Made by a program: the position numbers and the translations under genes. The notes under the pieces are model-generated. The model worked only from the letters and a program-made list of their open reading frames with translations. It was not told where the DNA came from and searched no databases. A stretch of DNA of 50,463 bases, from the NCBI GenBank assembly GCA_017542485.1, contig JAFXXC010000075.1:1-50463 (forward strand), read 5' to 3'. The stretch comes from Acholeplasmatales bacterium (GTDB lineage Bacteria; Bacillota_I; Bacilli_A; Acholeplasmatales; Anaeroplasmataceae). Positions 18,078 through 27,900 of the stretch are shown piece by piece (the stretch's first letter is position 1; the number at the start of each line of letters is the position of its first letter).

Positions 18078-18482
18078 ATGCCATTTCAAAATATAGTTAT
18101 AGATAATAAGTGCAATCTTTCTTATATAGAAAGAAATATGTTAATAACAAAGGACGATATTGTTTCTAAAGTATTTTTAGACAATATCAATTCAATAATT
18201 GTTAATTCATTAGAAGTAACAATTACTGCTTATTTAGTAAATGAATTAATAAATAGAAAAATATTATTATATTTTTGTAATAATAAAAAAATCCCAAGCA
18301 CCATAATGCTTGGGATACATCAAAGATATGATTCATATAATATGATTAAAAAACTTATAAATCCTGATATTGGGGATATTAAAATAATACCATTAACAAT
18401 AAATCAATTTAATAATATAGAAAATATTACAAATAATACCAATACATTTAATATAAAAAACGAAGAATTGTTATATTTCTAA
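18078..18482 (+). CDS. Internal-deletion fusion: Cas1 N-terminal domain joined to Cas2 C-terminus
   Basis: 134 residues. Residues 1 to about 90 follow the N-terminal beta domain of type II (II-A-like) Cas1: FQNIVIDNKCNLSY, NMLITKDD, TAYLVNELINRKILLYFCNN and HQRYDS match family patterns such as KLSYKNN, LLETT, VIFCDDKR and HDSS. After about residue 92 the text changes to NPDIGDIKIIPLTINQF...NEELLYF, which matches the end of type II Cas2 (GNI.LLTVTEKQF...EQLLIF). The Cas1 catalytic helical domain and the Cas2 core are therefore missing and the two ends are joined in frame. It cannot be a working integrase. The ORF, ribosome site and -10 are intact, so a short protein may still be made. The start is ATG 18078, since the upstream TTG at 18066 overlaps GGAGG. 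It lies 64 bases before cas13d. Confidence 0.78.
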   Translation: MPFQNIVIDNKCNLSYIERNMLITKDDIVSKVFLDNINSIIVNSLEVTITAYLVNELINRKILLYFCNNKKIPSTIMLGIHQRYDSYNMIKKLINPDIGDIKIIPLTINQFNNIENITNNTNTFNIKNEELLYF

Positions 18483-18507
18483 TTTTTCATTTTATAATAA
18501 TTATGCT

Positions 18508-18541
18508 ATACTATAAAGGATAAGCGTTTTCACTGGAGGGG
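18508..18541 (+). promoter_or_regulatory. Promoter -10 and strong ribosome site of cas13d
   Basis: TATACT at 18508-18513 and GGAGGGG at 18535-18541, 5 bases before ATG 18547. This suggests cas13d can be expressed independently of the fusion gene. Confidence 0.5.
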
Positions 18542-18546
18542 TTATT

Positions 18547-21500
18547 ATGAAGAAGAAATCTAATATAAAAATTATGGGTGTAAAATCAGTTCATTATTTT
18601 AATAATGATGTAATTATTGAAAATTCATTATCTGAAAATGTTGAAATATTATTTAAACCTAATTATCAAAAAATTGATGAGTTAAAAATATTAAACAGTA
18701 ATACAAATAACCAAACTAATAATAGAGTTGAATTTATTAACGATAATGAAAAGAAAGGCTTTACACTTAAAAAGAAGGATTCATCTTTTGAAAAAGATAA
18801 GGCTCCAAAATCTATTAATTCATATGTCAATAAGGTAAAAAACAATTCGTTTATTCATAATGAATTATTTGGTAATAAAAATAATAATTTTATTCCCCAA
18901 ATATATTCCAATTTTGAAGATATAAGAAAAATAATATTGAATTATATTGATCATATTATATATTCTGTTAATAATAAAATTATTGCCAATAAATGCAAAA
19001 TTGAAGTTGATAGATTAAGTTTCGATGATATTGGAATGTTGCCAGCAACAAAGACATATGAGGAATATGGCCAAACCCCTGAGCAAAGAGAAAATATGAC
19101 AGACGTGGTATTACCTGCATTTAAAGAAGTATTAAAAGATAATAATATTAAAACAGGAAATTATGGCAACATCAAAGTTGATTATTGGAACATTGTCAAA
19201 TATGCATATAAAAAGAGTCGATGTCAAGAATATACGATTAGGGAATTATCTAATGATTCATTAAATTATATAAATAATAATATTAATGCTATTGCTGCAT
19301 ATTCTAAAAAAGTTAAAGATTATCCCCTTCTTAACGAATTAAATTTAGATAGAAATAAATATATTATTCATTTAGAACGTAAAAACGAAAACGAAAAAAC
19401 TGCAATTAAAAAATTAAATAATCATTTTTCAGGAGAAGAGATTTTTAAAGAAATTTATGGAATAGAAAAAGAATTCCAAGAAAAAAAAGAATTATATAAT
19501 TATCTAAGAATTATTTCATTAATTAGACAGTATTGTGCTCATTTTATAACATTTGATTCGGAAGAAGATTCAATAAAAGCATTGATTAACCCAAGCAATA
19601 ACTTAATTAAAAACTTTAAAACCAGCTTTATTAAAAATAATGAAAAGTATTTATTAGTTTTGTATGAATATCAAGATTTTTATAGTGAGTTATTGAATAA
19701 GAAAAACATTAATAAAGAGAATAATATTTTTACTGAATTTTATAACTATTTAATTAAAGACGAAGCAAAAAATTTGGGTATATCTGTTGATAAATTACAA
19801 AAAAGATATGTATTCAATCTAAATATAGAAGATGATACAAAAAAAGCAGAATATTTAAACAAGATGAAAGTTTTAATTAAATTCTTTATTACATTAGAAT
19901 TAAAATATGATAAAGATTTTAATAAAAATGACTCAAGTGATGTTAATAGCAAATTTTATTATATAGAAAAAATAAAAACGGCTAAATATGCTAATAATGA
20001 AGATATTATTAAAGCATTAAGTGATAAATACAGCGATTTTAGTATCGATGATTATAAAGATGAATATGATAGCTTATATAATCAATCTAAAGATAAAATA
20101 TATGATGAATTATATGAGAAATTAAATGTTAAAATTGATACCGATAAATTGAGCGATTATGTAATAGATATTTTAGGAAAAGAAGAGAATAACATAATAA
20201 AGAAGTTTACATTTGATAATTTAAAAGTCAAATATTCAAAAATTGAAGAAGAAGTCAATGAATATAAAAAATGGGAAAAAATTAAGAATAAAGAGAAAAA
20301 AGAAATATTTGAAAATCAAATAAGAGATTTATTTCCAGATATATTTAAACACATTAATGAATATAATGAAGAATATGAAAAAAACTTTAAAAATAAAATA
20401 AAACTTCCAAATATATCTACGGATTCAAAATTCTTCAATTTAATTTATTTTGTATCTGAATTTTTAACAACAAAGGATGCAAATAATTTATTTTCTACAA
20501 TTTTAACTAAATTAGATTCCATTAGTTCTTTATTGTCTTTATTAAATTCATATGATTCTAATTCTAATATAATTGGTAATGAATTTATAGATTATAAATT
20601 TATGCTTGATAATAAAGAAATTAATATAGAAAATATATGTAATTTTAAAGACGATATTAAAATATTAAAATCATTAAGAATTAAGGATAATACTAAAACT
20701 AGCAAAGCAAATATTAATGATGTAGACTTTAATAATATTTTTAATTCGTTTAATGATGCTGGAATGAGTTTAGAAAAATTTAATAGAAAAATTGAATTAA
20801 CTACTGAATCTCAAGAAGATGATTATGTAGCTAATAATTACAAAGAGTTAGTTAAATATAATGCTCTATCTAGTTATAAAAAATCCGTTAACGAATTAAA
20901 TAATAAAAAATATAATAAAAAGACTTTACTTGATTTAAAAGATGAAGATTTAAAAGAAAGAATAAATAATTACTTATCAACATTAGACTTATTTAAAAAT
21001 TATAATTGTGATAAGAACTATATAAAATTAGTAAAAGAGGCTGTTAATTATAAAAAGAAGGAAAAACCTTTAAAACAATACTTGAGAAATAGTATTTATA
21101 GTTCTAAACAATATCAATACATTAAAGATTATGCTAATACTAGATTATGTAAATATATAATTGCTAACGAAAAAATATTAGATTATATTCTTAATGATAA
21201 GTTTGATACAGAAGGAATGAAAAAGCATCTATATAGAGTGTATTTAGATTATAAAAAAGAAGAAATTACAAAGGACAAAATTGATAATAACTATAATAAT
21301 GTTAATATTAATGAATTGAAAAAAGCATTACAGGAAATCAATTTAAAAACATTATCAGATAATATACTTAAAAATATACCAGAAGATAGAAATTTAAAAG
21401 CTATCATAGGCTTATATTTTGAAGTATGCTATATTGTTATAAAAGGATTATATGATGTTAATTCAGCATATATGATACAAATTCAAGAATATGAAAAAAT

Positions 21501-22089
21501 CTATAAAAAATGCTTTGGCGCAAGCAATTTTTCATTTAACACAGAATTATTAAAAAAATTTGAAGAATATGAAAAAAATAGAAATCCAGAATCTAAATCA
21601 TTAAAACAAATTAAAGGAATAATTGGAGATGGAAAGTTCGGACATGAATATGTTCGTGAAGAAACCGATGATGATGAAAAGAAGAAAAAGGCACTTATAT
21701 ATATAAGATTTAGGAATACCGTTGAACATTCATCTTTATTAGCCAATAGTGATATATTAAAGAATTTCAATGAAGATGAAAGCTTTACAAAAAATGAATT
21801 CAAAATAACATCAATGTTTCAATTGTATCATATTTTAATTCAAAGACTTTTAAAGAAGGATAGTTCGAATAATAAGGATAAAGATGGTAATCCCAATCCT
21901 TATTATCCAATAGGTTCTGAGTTTGAGCCTGATAAAAAAGGATATTCAACAAAAGCATTAATAATTATGAATTTACCTTATTTATACAATGTTGCAAGAT
22001 TTAATAATTTGACTATTGAAAAATATTATTTAAGACGATTTGAAGGAAACGTAAAAAATAAAAAAGAACCAAATTCATCTTCTGAATAA
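18547..22089 (+). CDS. cas13d: Type VI-D CRISPR RNA-guided RNase Cas13d (unusually long)
   Basis: 1180 residues with two HEPN RxxxxH sites: R327-QYCA-H332 and R1056-NTVE-H1061. Resemblance to Cas13d, from memory of RfxCas13d, runs the whole length: MGVKS near the N-terminus, ILNYIDHIIYSVNN (about 130-143), LIYFVSEFLTTKDANNLFST with KLDSI (about 632-660), IIGLYFEVCYIVIK (about 954-967), MFQLYHILIQRLL (about 1090-1102) and RFNNLTIEKYYLRRF (about 1151-1165). It processes pre-crRNA and cleaves target and collateral RNA. RfxCas13d is 967 residues with sites at 239/244 and 858/863; here the first site is about 88 residues later and the gap between sites about 110 longer. Extra K/E-rich sequence lies around residues 150-300 and 480-620. 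Both catalytic pairs are intact and there are no frameshifts, so it is probably active. Confidence 0.94.
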   Translation: MKKKSNIKIMGVKSVHYFNNDVIIENSLSENVEILFKPNYQKIDELKILNSNTNNQTNNRVEFINDNEKKGFTLKKKDSSFEKDKAPKSINSYVNKVKNNSFIHNELFGNKNNNFIPQIYSNFEDIRKIILNYIDHIIYSVNNKIIANKCKIEVDRLSFDDIGMLPATKTYEEYGQTPEQRENMTDVVLPAFKEVLKDNNIKTGNYGNIKVDYWNIVKYAYKKSRCQEYTIRELSNDSLNYINNNINAIAAYSKKVKDYPLLNELNLDRNKYIIHLERKNENEKTAIKKLNNHFSGEEIFKEIYGIEKEFQEKKELYNYLRIISLIRQYCAHFITFDSEEDSIKALINPSNNLIKNFKTSFIKNNEKYLLVLYEYQDFYSELLNKKNINKENNIFTEFYNYLIKDEAKNLGISVDKLQKRYVFNLNIEDDTKKAEYLNKMKVLIKFFITLELKYDKDFNKNDSSDVNSKFYYIEKIKTAKYANNEDIIKALSDKYSDFSIDDYKDEYDSLYNQSKDKIYDELYEKLNVKIDTDKLSDYVIDILGKEENNIIKKFTFDNLKVKYSKIEEEVNEYKKWEKIKNKEKKEIFENQIRDLFPDIFKHINEYNEEYEKNFKNKIKLPNISTDSKFFNLIYFVSEFLTTKDANNLFSTILTKLDSISSLLSLLNSYDSNSNIIGNEFIDYKFMLDNKEINIENICNFKDDIKILKSLRIKDNTKTSKANINDVDFNNIFNSFNDAGMSLEKFNRKIELTTESQEDDYVANNYKELVKYNALSSYKKSVNELNNKKYNKKTLLDLKDEDLKERINNYLSTLDLFKNYNCDKNYIKLVKEAVNYKKKEKPLKQYLRNSIYSSKQYQYIKDYANTRLCKYIIANEKILDYILNDKFDTEGMKKHLYRVYLDYKKEEITKDKIDNNYNNVNINELKKALQEINLKTLSDNILKNIPEDRNLKAIIGLYFEVCYIVIKGLYDVNSAYMIQIQEYEKIYKKCFGASNFSFNTELLKKFEEYEKNRNPESKSLKQIKGIIGDGKFGHEYVREETDDDEKKKKALIYIRFRNTVEHSSLLANSDILKNFNEDESFTKNEFKITSMFQLYHILIQRLLKKDSSNNKDKDGNPNPYYPIGSEFEPDKKGYSTKALIIMNLPYLYNVARFNNLTIEKYYLRRFEGNVKNKKEPNSSSE

Positions 22090-22094
22090 TATTA

Positions 22095-22160
22095 CGAGGT
22101 GTTAATAGAGTACTTCTTGATTGTACTTCAAAACCACCAGCAACAATTGAATTTGAATAA
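22095..22160 (+). pseudogene. guaA: 3' end of guaA (GMP synthase) left as a scar, candidate att site
   Basis: The frame reads [20 protein letters not shown] plus E and a TAA stop. This is the invariant C-terminus of GMP synthase (family pattern [20 protein letters not shown]). No start codon, ribosome site or remaining part of guaA is present: in frame, a stop precedes it 10 bases upstream, overlapping the end of cas13d. The 3' end of guaA is a known integration site for genomic islands, which leave a copy of this end at the far boundary. Its placement right after cas13d and in the same direction suggests an island edge. No intact guaA is in the window. Confidence 0.85.
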
Positions 22161-22172
22161 CAATCGTTTAAG

Positions 22173-22196
22173 AAGGCAATTAATTGCCTTTTTATT
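22173..22196 (+). terminator. Terminator after cas13d / guaA scar
   Basis: Perfect palindrome AAGGCAATTAATTGCCTT (22173-22190) followed by TTTT. It may be the original guaA terminator carried with the scar. Confidence 0.85.
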
Positions 22197-22233
22197 ATTT
22201 ATATGATTAAATAAGATTATGGCGGTGATATTT

Positions 22234-22794
22234 GTGAATATATTAAATATATCATCTAGAAATGAATTTCGATTATGGCTAATGGAAAATTCAACTAAAA
22301 TGAAAGAATGCTATATTTTATTAAAAAGGGGAAAACCCATAAATGATGATTATTTTTATTATATAGATGCTGTAGAAGAAGCTTTATGCTTTGGTTGGAT
22401 AGATAGTATAGTAATTAATATCAATGGTAAAATATATCAAAAATTTTCACCAAGAAAGAAAAATAGTCCTTGGACAGAATTAAATAAAGAAAGAGTCAGA
22501 AGACTAGAAAAATTAGGTCTTATGACACCATCTGGTAGAAAAGTATTACCTAAAATGGGTAAAAGAAGCTTTAAAATAGATATAGATATAATAAATGCTT
22601 TAAAAAAAGCTAGAGTATATTCTAAATTTAAATCATTTCACCCCTTATATCAAAGAGTAAGATGCTATAATATATCTTTTTATAAAAAAAATAAAGAATT
22701 ATATGAAAAAGCATTAAATCATTTAATAAAATTAACTAAAGATGGAATAATGTATGGACAATGGAATGATTATGGTAGATTATTAAATTATTAA
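22234..22794 (+). CDS. YdeI/OmpD-associated family protein
   Basis: 186 residues. Family signature is clear: FRLWLMENS, then YYIDAVEEALCFGWIDSIV, FSPRKKNSPWTELNKERV and RLEKLGLMTPSGRKVL. Members are annotated as bacteriocin-protection or YdeI-like proteins; the molecular role is not established, and the link to bacteriocin resistance rests on few examples. GTG 22234 is preferred because GGCGGTGAT lies 5 bases upstream, the same layout as other starts here; ATG 22219 lacks a site. It begins 73 bases after the guaA scar and may be the first chromosomal gene after the island, or part of the accessory region. Confidence 0.8.
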   Translation: MNILNISSRNEFRLWLMENSTKMKECYILLKRGKPINDDYFYYIDAVEEALCFGWIDSIVININGKIYQKFSPRKKNSPWTELNKERVRRLEKLGLMTPSGRKVLPKMGKRSFKIDIDIINALKKARVYSKFKSFHPLYQRVRCYNISFYKKNKELYEKALNHLIKLTKDGIMYGQWNDYGRLLNY

Positions 22795-22860
22795 TTTTTA
22801 AAAATAAATGTCACCTATTTTTATTTATTAATGTTTTATTAGTGTAAAGAGGAAATGCTA

Positions 22861-23313
22861 ATGACTGAAAAAGAATTCGAAATAAAATATAAGTTATATA
22901 ATAAAATATTATATTCGATTATTTATGGTTACACATTAAATAAAGAAGATTCAGATGATTTATTACAGGACGTTTTTATCAAATATTTAAAATCCAATAA
23001 GATTTTTAATAATCAAGATGAAGAAAAATATTATTTAATAAGAATTACAATTAATACATGTAATGATTATTATAAACATAATAAAAACAAATCATATTTA
23101 GAATATGATCCTGTAGATGAAAAAAACGATAATATGATATTAAAGCATATCATAAAGAATCTTCCTAAAAAATATAAAGAAGTAATCATAATGTATTATT
23201 ATGAATCATTAGATATAAATTCAATTTCTAATATATTAAAAATTAGTGTATCCTCTACTAAAAAACGTCTTGAAAGAGCACGTAATAAAATAAAAGAAGA
23301 AATAGGTGAATAA
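22861..23313 (+). CDS. ECF-type RNA polymerase sigma factor
   Basis: 150 residues. Region 2 is visible as YTLNKEDSDDLLQDVFIKYL and region 4 as LPKKYKEVIIMYYYESLDINSISNILKISVSSTKKRLERAR, the usual helix-turn-helix. No other domain is present. ECF sigma factors direct RNA polymerase to a small set of promoters when released by an anti-sigma factor. ATG 22861 has GAGGAA 7 bases upstream; ATG 22855 touches the ribosome site. The gene ends 1 base before the serpin gene, whose AGGTGA ribosome site lies within its last codons, so the two are one operon. Confidence 0.92.
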   Translation: MTEKEFEIKYKLYNKILYSIIYGYTLNKEDSDDLLQDVFIKYLKSNKIFNNQDEEKYYLIRITINTCNDYYKHNKNKSYLEYDPVDEKNDNMILKHIIKNLPKKYKEVIIMYYYESLDINSISNILKISVSSTKKRLERARNKIKEEIGE

Positions 23314-23314
23314 T

Positions 23315-24697
23315 ATGAAATTAGAAGAAAATTTAAAAGAAATATCTAAAAATTTCCCAGAATCAAATTTAAATCCCAATGATATTTATAAAAAAGCTAA
23401 TATAAATGACAATAAAACAATAAATAAAAAATATGTTATATTTGCTTCTATAATAATGGCAGTTATTACATTAATGTTTACTATTCCATATTTAACATTA
23501 AATAATAATAAGAATAATAATTTAGTTAAATTATTAAGTGAAATATCAGAAACAAAAACAGTAGCCGAACCAGAAAACTATGCTGATTTTATTATTAAAT
23601 ATAATAATTTTTCATCAAAAATAGCTGATTATGCTCTAGATTATGATACTAAAGATAATACAGTAATATCTCCTTATTCCATATTCTCATGTTTAGTTTT
23701 ATTATCTGCTATAGCTGATAATGATTCTAAAATAGAAATATTAAATGCACTTAATATGGATGAAAAACTAATTATTGATAATTACCCATATTTTTATTCA
23801 TTACATAATTATGAAAATACAATATCTCAAGAAAAAACTTATAATTCTATATTTATTCAAAATGATTTAAAAATTAAGAATGATTGTATAAATAATTTAG
23901 CTAATAATTATTATTGTTATCAATATCAAGCTGATTTTAAAAATAATTTTACAAATAAAATGATAACTGATTATGTATCTAAAAATACTAATGGTTTAAT
24001 TAATGAAGATTTTGAAATTTCAAAAGAAGCTATTGCAGTTTTAATAAATTCATTATATTTAAAAACTATCTGGAATGAACCATTACAGGAAACAGAAAAT
24101 AGTTATAATTTTAAAAATAATGATTTATCTATTACATCTACTAAATTATATAAAGCAGATTATAGTTATGGTAAAGTAAAACAAGAAAATAATTATTCTC
24201 ATTTTTATTGTAAAACTAAAAATAATTATAAAATGAAAATTATATTACCTAATGAAGGAATTAATATCAGTGATATTTTTGATAATGAATTAATAGCTTA
24301 TGTGAATAATTATCATAATTATGATGATTCAAATATTTATACAAGATGTGTATTTCCTAAATTTAAATTAGAAAGCTCATTATTAGGTCTAAAAGAATTA
24401 TTAAATAATAAATTAGGTATTAAAAAAATATTTGATAGTGCAAATGCTGATTTATCTAAATTATTCTATATTAATCCTAATGATAATGTATATGTCGACG
24501 AGATAAAGCATAAATCAGTTTTAGAAGTAGATGAAAAAGGAATTGTTGGTGCTTCAGTTACTATGGCTATTATAGCAGAAACAACTGCTAGAATTATAGA
24601 GAAAAAAGAAGATTTTATAATTGATAAATCATTTGGTGTTATTATAACTAATAAAAATGATGAAATATTATTTACTGGTATAATAGATAAAATATAA
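23315..24697 (+). CDS. Membrane-anchored serpin, probable anti-sigma factor of the adjacent ECF sigma
   Basis: 460 residues. About 39 cytoplasmic residues are followed by a transmembrane helix (about 40-61, VIFASIIMAVITLMFTIPYL) and an extracellular serpin fold. Serpin marks: SPYSIFSCLVLLSAIA, INSLYLKTIWNEP, CVFPKFKLESS, the hinge region VDEKGIVGASVTMAI preceding the reactive loop, and the C-terminal FGVIITNKNDEILFTGII. The hinge is rich in small residues, as in inhibitory serpins, so it may trap proteases at the cell surface. The short N-terminus, single helix and operon with a sigma factor match the layout of transmembrane anti-sigma factors such as RsgI, with the serpin as the outside sensor; this role is inferred. 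The ATG 23315 has AGGTGA 5 bases upstream. Confidence 0.87.
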   Translation: MKLEENLKEISKNFPESNLNPNDIYKKANINDNKTINKKYVIFASIIMAVITLMFTIPYLTLNNNKNNNLVKLLSEISETKTVAEPENYADFIIKYNNFSSKIADYALDYDTKDNTVISPYSIFSCLVLLSAIADNDSKIEILNALNMDEKLIIDNYPYFYSLHNYENTISQEKTYNSIFIQNDLKIKNDCINNLANNYYCYQYQADFKNNFTNKMITDYVSKNTNGLINEDFEISKEAIAVLINSLYLKTIWNEPLQETENSYNFKNNDLSITSTKLYKADYSYGKVKQENNYSHFYCKTKNNYKMKIILPNEGINISDIFDNELIAYVNNYHNYDDSNIYTRCVFPKFKLESSLLGLKELLNNKLGIKKIFDSANADLSKLFYINPNDNVYVDEIKHKSVLEVDEKGIVGASVTMAIIAETTARIIEKKEDFIIDKSFGVIITNKNDEILFTGIIDKI

Positions 24698-24704
24698 GAA
24701 AGAC

Positions 24705-24729
24705 AAAATGGGTTTAAAAACCCATTTTT
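24705..24729 (+). terminator. Terminator after the sigma-serpin operon
   Basis: AAAATGGGTTT / AAACCCATTTT stem, AA loop, T-rich tail. Confidence 0.88.
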
Positions 24730-24921
24730 CTGTTCTAATTACATCTAAATTAAAGTATAATAATCAATAATTATAAAATAATTAAATATTATAATAACAA
24801 TAAATTAATAAATGTTAAAAAAATGATGATACCATATGATTATAAATTATGGCTTGTAGCTCCAAAGGATACATTTCATGCGATGAGTATAGATTTTATA
24901 TTTGCGTATTAGACTCATTGT
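24730..24921. other. Intergenic stretch with a tiny ORF
   Basis: AT-rich, no recognisable gene. A 29-codon ORF at 24823-24912 (MMIPYDYKLWLVAPKDTF...) has no ribosome site. It could be a gene remnant or chance. Confidence 0.4.
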
Positions 24922-24951
24922 TTGACTTGATATACATGTATATCGTATAAT
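24922..24951 (+). promoter_or_regulatory. Promoter with a 16-bp perfect palindrome in the spacer
   Basis: TTGACT (24922-24927), 18-bp spacer, TATAAT (24946-24951). GATATACATGTATATC at 24929-24944 fills the spacer between the hexamers, the classic position for a repressor operator or a MerR-type site. It drives the repeat lipoprotein. Confidence 0.75.
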
Positions 24952-24999
24952 TATTGCAGATAATTTTTCAGTTATTTATGAATAAGGAGCTGATTTTCT

Positions 25000-27900
25000 A
25001 TGATTAAAGCTAAAAGGATTATATTAGTATTTGTATCATTATTTATAATTATTATACTTGCTTCATGTGGTGTAAGTACAATTAACAATTATAATAATAC
25101 ACCTAGCACAAGTGGTAATAATAATAGTACACCAAATACAAGTGATAATATTTCAAGTGGTGATACAAATCAATCTACTAATGAAGATAAATATTATACT
25201 ATTACATTTAAAAACGATAATGGAGATATATTATTATCTGATTCATATAAAGAAGGTAGTACACCTATATATAATGGAATACCTACAAAAGAAAATACAG
25301 CTGAATATACATTTACATTTAGTGGATGGAATCCATCAATTATAACTGTAACAAAAGATTGTGAATATGTTGCTACATATACTGCAACTAAGAATAAGTA
25401 TACAGTTACATGGAAGAATTACGATGGTGAAGTACTTGAAACAGATACAAATGTAGAATATGGGACTAGACCTTCATATGATGGAGATACTCCAACAAAA
25501 GAGTCTAATGCTGAATATACATATACATTTGATAAGTGGTCGCCAGAAATAGTTGATGTTATAGGTGATGCTACATATATAGCTACATTTAAAAATGATA
25601 AAAATACATATACATATACATTCTTTGATGAAGATGGTATTACACCATTAAAAGAAGAAATTATTGAATATGGAAATACAATTGTTCCACCAAGTAATCC
25701 AACAAAAGAATCAAATGCACAATATTCATATGAATTTGATGGATGGTATACATCAAAAGATGGTGGTATTAAGGTTGAATCATTTGGAATTATCTCAAGT
25801 GATATTGAATATTATGCTAGATATAACAATTCGATTAATACTTACACTGTTACATGGAAGAATTATAATGGTGAAGTACTAGAAACTGATACAAATGTAA
25901 GATATGGCACACAACCTTCATATGATGGAGAAACTCCAACTAAGAGCACTGATGCTGAATATACATATTTGTTTGATAAGTGGTCACCAGAAATTACAAT
26001 TGTTATAGGTGATACTGAATATATAGCTACCTATACATCAACTAAGAATAAATACACAGTTATATGGAAAAACTATGATGGAGAAGTACTTGAAACAGAT
26101 ACAAATGTTGAATATGGTAGTATGCCATCATATGATGGAGATACACCATTAAAGCCACAAGATGATACATATTATTATTCATTTAGTGGATGGACTCCAA
26201 CAAAAGAAAATGTTACTGGTAATATTGAATACATAGCTACATTCAGTAAAACATCAATTCCTTACTACACAATCACATTTAAAGATTATGATGAAACTAT
26301 TCTTCAATCATTAAATGTAAAAGAAGGAACATTACCTACATATAATAAATCTAATCCAACAAGATTAAATGATGATAATTATTCATATGAATTTTTAGAT
26401 TGGAATGAAGAAATAGTAGTTGCTACAGAAAATAAAGTATATGTAGCAATATACAAAAAAACTGATTTACCATATTCAATTATTATTGATTTAAATGGTG
26501 GTTTGAGTAATACTACTAAATTACAGTTTAAAACTGATAATGTATCTAAAGATATATTACCTTTTGATTTAACTAAAAAAGGCTACGTATTTAAGGGATA
26601 TGAATTAAATGGTAATAAAGTTTTTGATGAAATAGGAAATACTATTAATAGTTTTGATAATCAATCAGAAATGACCTTTAAAGCTATCTTTGATGAATCA
26701 ATTAAATTAACAATATATTATACTTTATCAGGTAATACATATACTGAATTATTTGAAGAATTAGGAGATATATCTAAAACTTCAACATATAAATTCAATA
26801 CATATGTAGATTTACATGCATATCCTAATGAGGGATATACATTTGTTGGTTGGTATAATAATGGATATGTATTATCTAATGAAAAAGATTATAAATATAT
26901 GATGTGGGATGAAGATTTCACTATTGAGGCAAGATTTAAATATACATCATATAAATTAAATGTTTGGTCTAATAATTATGATTTAGGTCAAGTAATGATT
27001 AGAGAGGGTTATAGTCAAACATTCTATAATGAAGAAACATTAAATGAATATTACACTCAAAGTGTTACAATAGCAGCATATACTAAATCTGATATTAGAT
27101 TCTTAGGTTGGTATAATGAATTAAATCAATTAGTATCAACTAATGCAGTATATCAATTTACTATGCCTAATAAGAATTATAAATTAGAAGCTAAATGGAA
27201 TAATTTCAATATAACATATGATATTGATGGTGGTATTAATAATGAAAATAATCCAACATATTATGATGTTGATATGGAAAATATTACATTATTAGAACCT
27301 ACTAAAGATGGTTATACATTTATAGGATTTGAATATAATGGTAATGTTATAACTGAAATAAATACATCTAATATATGTCATATGGAATTAAAAGCATTAT
27401 GGACAGCAAATACTAATACAGCATATAAGGTAGAACATTATTTACAAAATTTAGATGATGATAATTATCCATCAACACCATATGAAACTGATAATTTAAC
27501 AGGTACAACAGACACACAAACTGCCGGTTCTGTTAAGACATATGAAGGATTTATATCACCAACTATTACACAAGTTAATATTAATGGTGATGGAAGTACA
27601 GTAATTAAGTTAAATTACACAAGAAATAGTTATGATTTATCATTAAATGTAAATAATGAAAAAGCTGGTTCAATAACTGATGTAAGTGGTATATATAAAT
27701 ATGGTAAGGAAATAACAATAAAAGCAGAAACAAATCCAGGTTACACATTTAATGGTTGGTATGATGGGGATAATCAAGTATCACCATTAGAAACCTATAC
27801 ATTTAATATGCCAGCAAGTAATTTGTCATATACTGCAAAATGGACTGCAAATACTAATACTACATATAAAGTAGAACATTATTTACAAAATTTAGATGAT

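Noticed and set aside
21501..21803. Minus-strand open frame opposite cas13d HEPN-2
   Set aside because: It is the antisense of a clear HEPN coding region; low-complexity F/S-rich translation.
18547..22089. Assignment to Cas13a or Cas13c on the basis of length
   Set aside because: Motifs along the chain (MGVKS, FQLYHxxxQRxx, RFxNLxIE) and HEPN neighbourhoods match Cas13d, not Cas13a or c.
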